Of a stretch of 6,213 bases of DNA, positions 5,483-6,213 are shown in pieces. The stretch lies in assembly GCA_945874095.1 (NCBI GenBank), contig CAMCFM010000288.1, positions 1 through 6,213 on the forward strand, written 5' to 3'. Made by a program: the position numbers and the translations under genes. The notes under the pieces were generated by a model that saw only the letters and a program-made list of their open reading frames with translations, did not search any database and was not told where the DNA came from. This DNA is from Candidatus Kuenenia stuttgartensis (GTDB lineage Bacteria; Planctomycetota; Planctomycetia; Isosphaerales; Isosphaeraceae). Within the stretch, counting starts at the first letter, position 1; each line of letters starts with the position of its first letter.

Positions 5483-6213
5483 ATGACTCTCCCCACCAAA
5501 CCATCGACACCACTTCGAGATAGGGTCTCCCGTCGCGACTTCTTCAGCCGATTTTCAGCCGCCGCAAGCTACGCCGTCACCGGTGCCGTAACGGCGCCTT
5601 TATTACTCGAATCTGAACTTTCCGCCGCCTCAGGCAACAATCCAATCCGACTCGGAATCCTCGGACTGGGTTCGCGTGGCCTCCAACTCGTCGATGCCTC
5701 CCTCAAAATCCAAAGCCTTAACATTATTTCTGTTTACGACCCCGAACCGAGTACCATTGAACGTGTCAACGCTCGCATTCAACGCGCTGGACGTCCCATC
5801 CCCAGACTCTCTGCTACGGACCTGGCCCTGATTCAGGCGGATGATATCGACGCCCTCCTGATCTCAACCCCATCCGACCTCCATGCTTTGCAAATTCAAG
5901 CGGCCATAGATTCCGGCAAACATATTCTGACAGAAAAGCCGGTCGCTCTGGCTCACGACGAGCTCGTGAACCTTCTGCCGAAAATCGAAACGCTCGATCA
6001 TCAAGTCTTCATGGTCGGCTTTACACGGCGTTTTCATCCTGCCAGAACAGCCTTGATTCAATGGCTTAAAGACGATCAACCTCTGGGCCGATTAATCGAC
6101 ATTCAGGTCAGTTGGACACATCCACAAGGCCCTCCGCGTGGCCGAGGCGACTGGATGTTGAACCCCGACCGATCAGGCGACTGGCTCACCGAGCATGGCG
6201 ATCATATTTTCGA
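5483..6213 (+). CDS. TAT-signal Gfo/Idh/MocA family oxidoreductase, N-terminal part, cut by window edge
   Basis: ATG 5483 opens a frame of 243 codons that runs off the right edge. The N-terminus has a TAT motif SRRDFF (16-21), a hydrophobic stretch to about residue 42 and a possible cleavage after SAA (47-49). The Rossmann segment IRLGILGLGSRG is at 55-66, the EKP motif at 151-153 follows DLHALQIQAAIDSGKHILT, and SGDWLTEHGDHIF (231-243) is the start of the conserved catalytic region, with H238 and H241 near the expected active site. It is a probable NAD(P)-dependent oxidoreductase of unknown substrate, exported by the TAT system. It is clearly diverged from the oxidoreductase at 486-1991, so this is not a recent duplication. 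An in-frame TTG at 5453 is a poorer start, and the ribosome binding site before ATG 5483 is weak. It diverges from pyrG. Confidence 0.9.
   Translation, partial: MTLPTKPSTPLRDRVSRRDFFSRFSAAASYAVTGAVTAPLLLESELSAASGNNPIRLGILGLGSRGLQLVDASLKIQSLNIISVYDPEPSTIERVNARIQRAGRPIPRLSATDLALIQADDIDALLISTPSDLHALQIQAAIDSGKHILTEKPVALAHDELVNLLPKIETLDHQVFMVGFTRRFHPARTALIQWLKDDQPLGRLIDIQVSWTHPQGPPRGRGDWMLNPDRSGDWLTEHGDHIF

Overview
The window looks like chromosomal DNA of a planctomycete (Planctomycetota). This is an inference. It rests on two twin-arginine (TAT) exported Gfo/Idh/MocA-type oxidoreductases, a family greatly expanded in that phylum, on the moderate base composition, and on GC-rich palindromic repeats between genes. 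No rRNA, tRNA, phage, transposase or CRISPR feature is visible, and the species cannot be fixed from this sequence.

Layout. At the left edge is the N-terminal part of a minus-strand SRPBCC (START-like) domain protein (1-221). A divergent, AT-rich spacer (222-485) separates it from a plus-strand TAT-exported Gfo/Idh/MocA oxidoreductase, which most likely starts at TTG 486 and ends at 1991. A strong intrinsic terminator follows (2021-2057). Next is about 345 bp of repeats (2069-2413): three copies of a 47-bp unit, then three copies of a 65-bp unit that carries the same 28-bp core inverted. Two minus-strand genes follow, apparently co-transcribed: pyrG (CTP synthase, 3681-5306, possibly from 5384) and, 60 bp downstream of it, a NagA-like N-acetylglucosamine-6-phosphate deacetylase homologue (2448-3620). 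A second divergent spacer leads to another plus-strand TAT-signal Gfo/Idh/MocA oxidoreductase (5483 onward), cut by the right edge.

How it fits together. CTP synthase is a housekeeping enzyme. The deacetylase homologue suggests amino-sugar metabolism, and the two exported oxidoreductases probably act on sugars or sugar derivatives outside the cytoplasm, but no dedicated pathway can be proven here. The most unusual structure is the repeat array between the two convergent genes. Its two arms are oriented so that each gene's read-through transcript would contain the core in the same, better-folding sense. I see no convincing new defence or mobile system.
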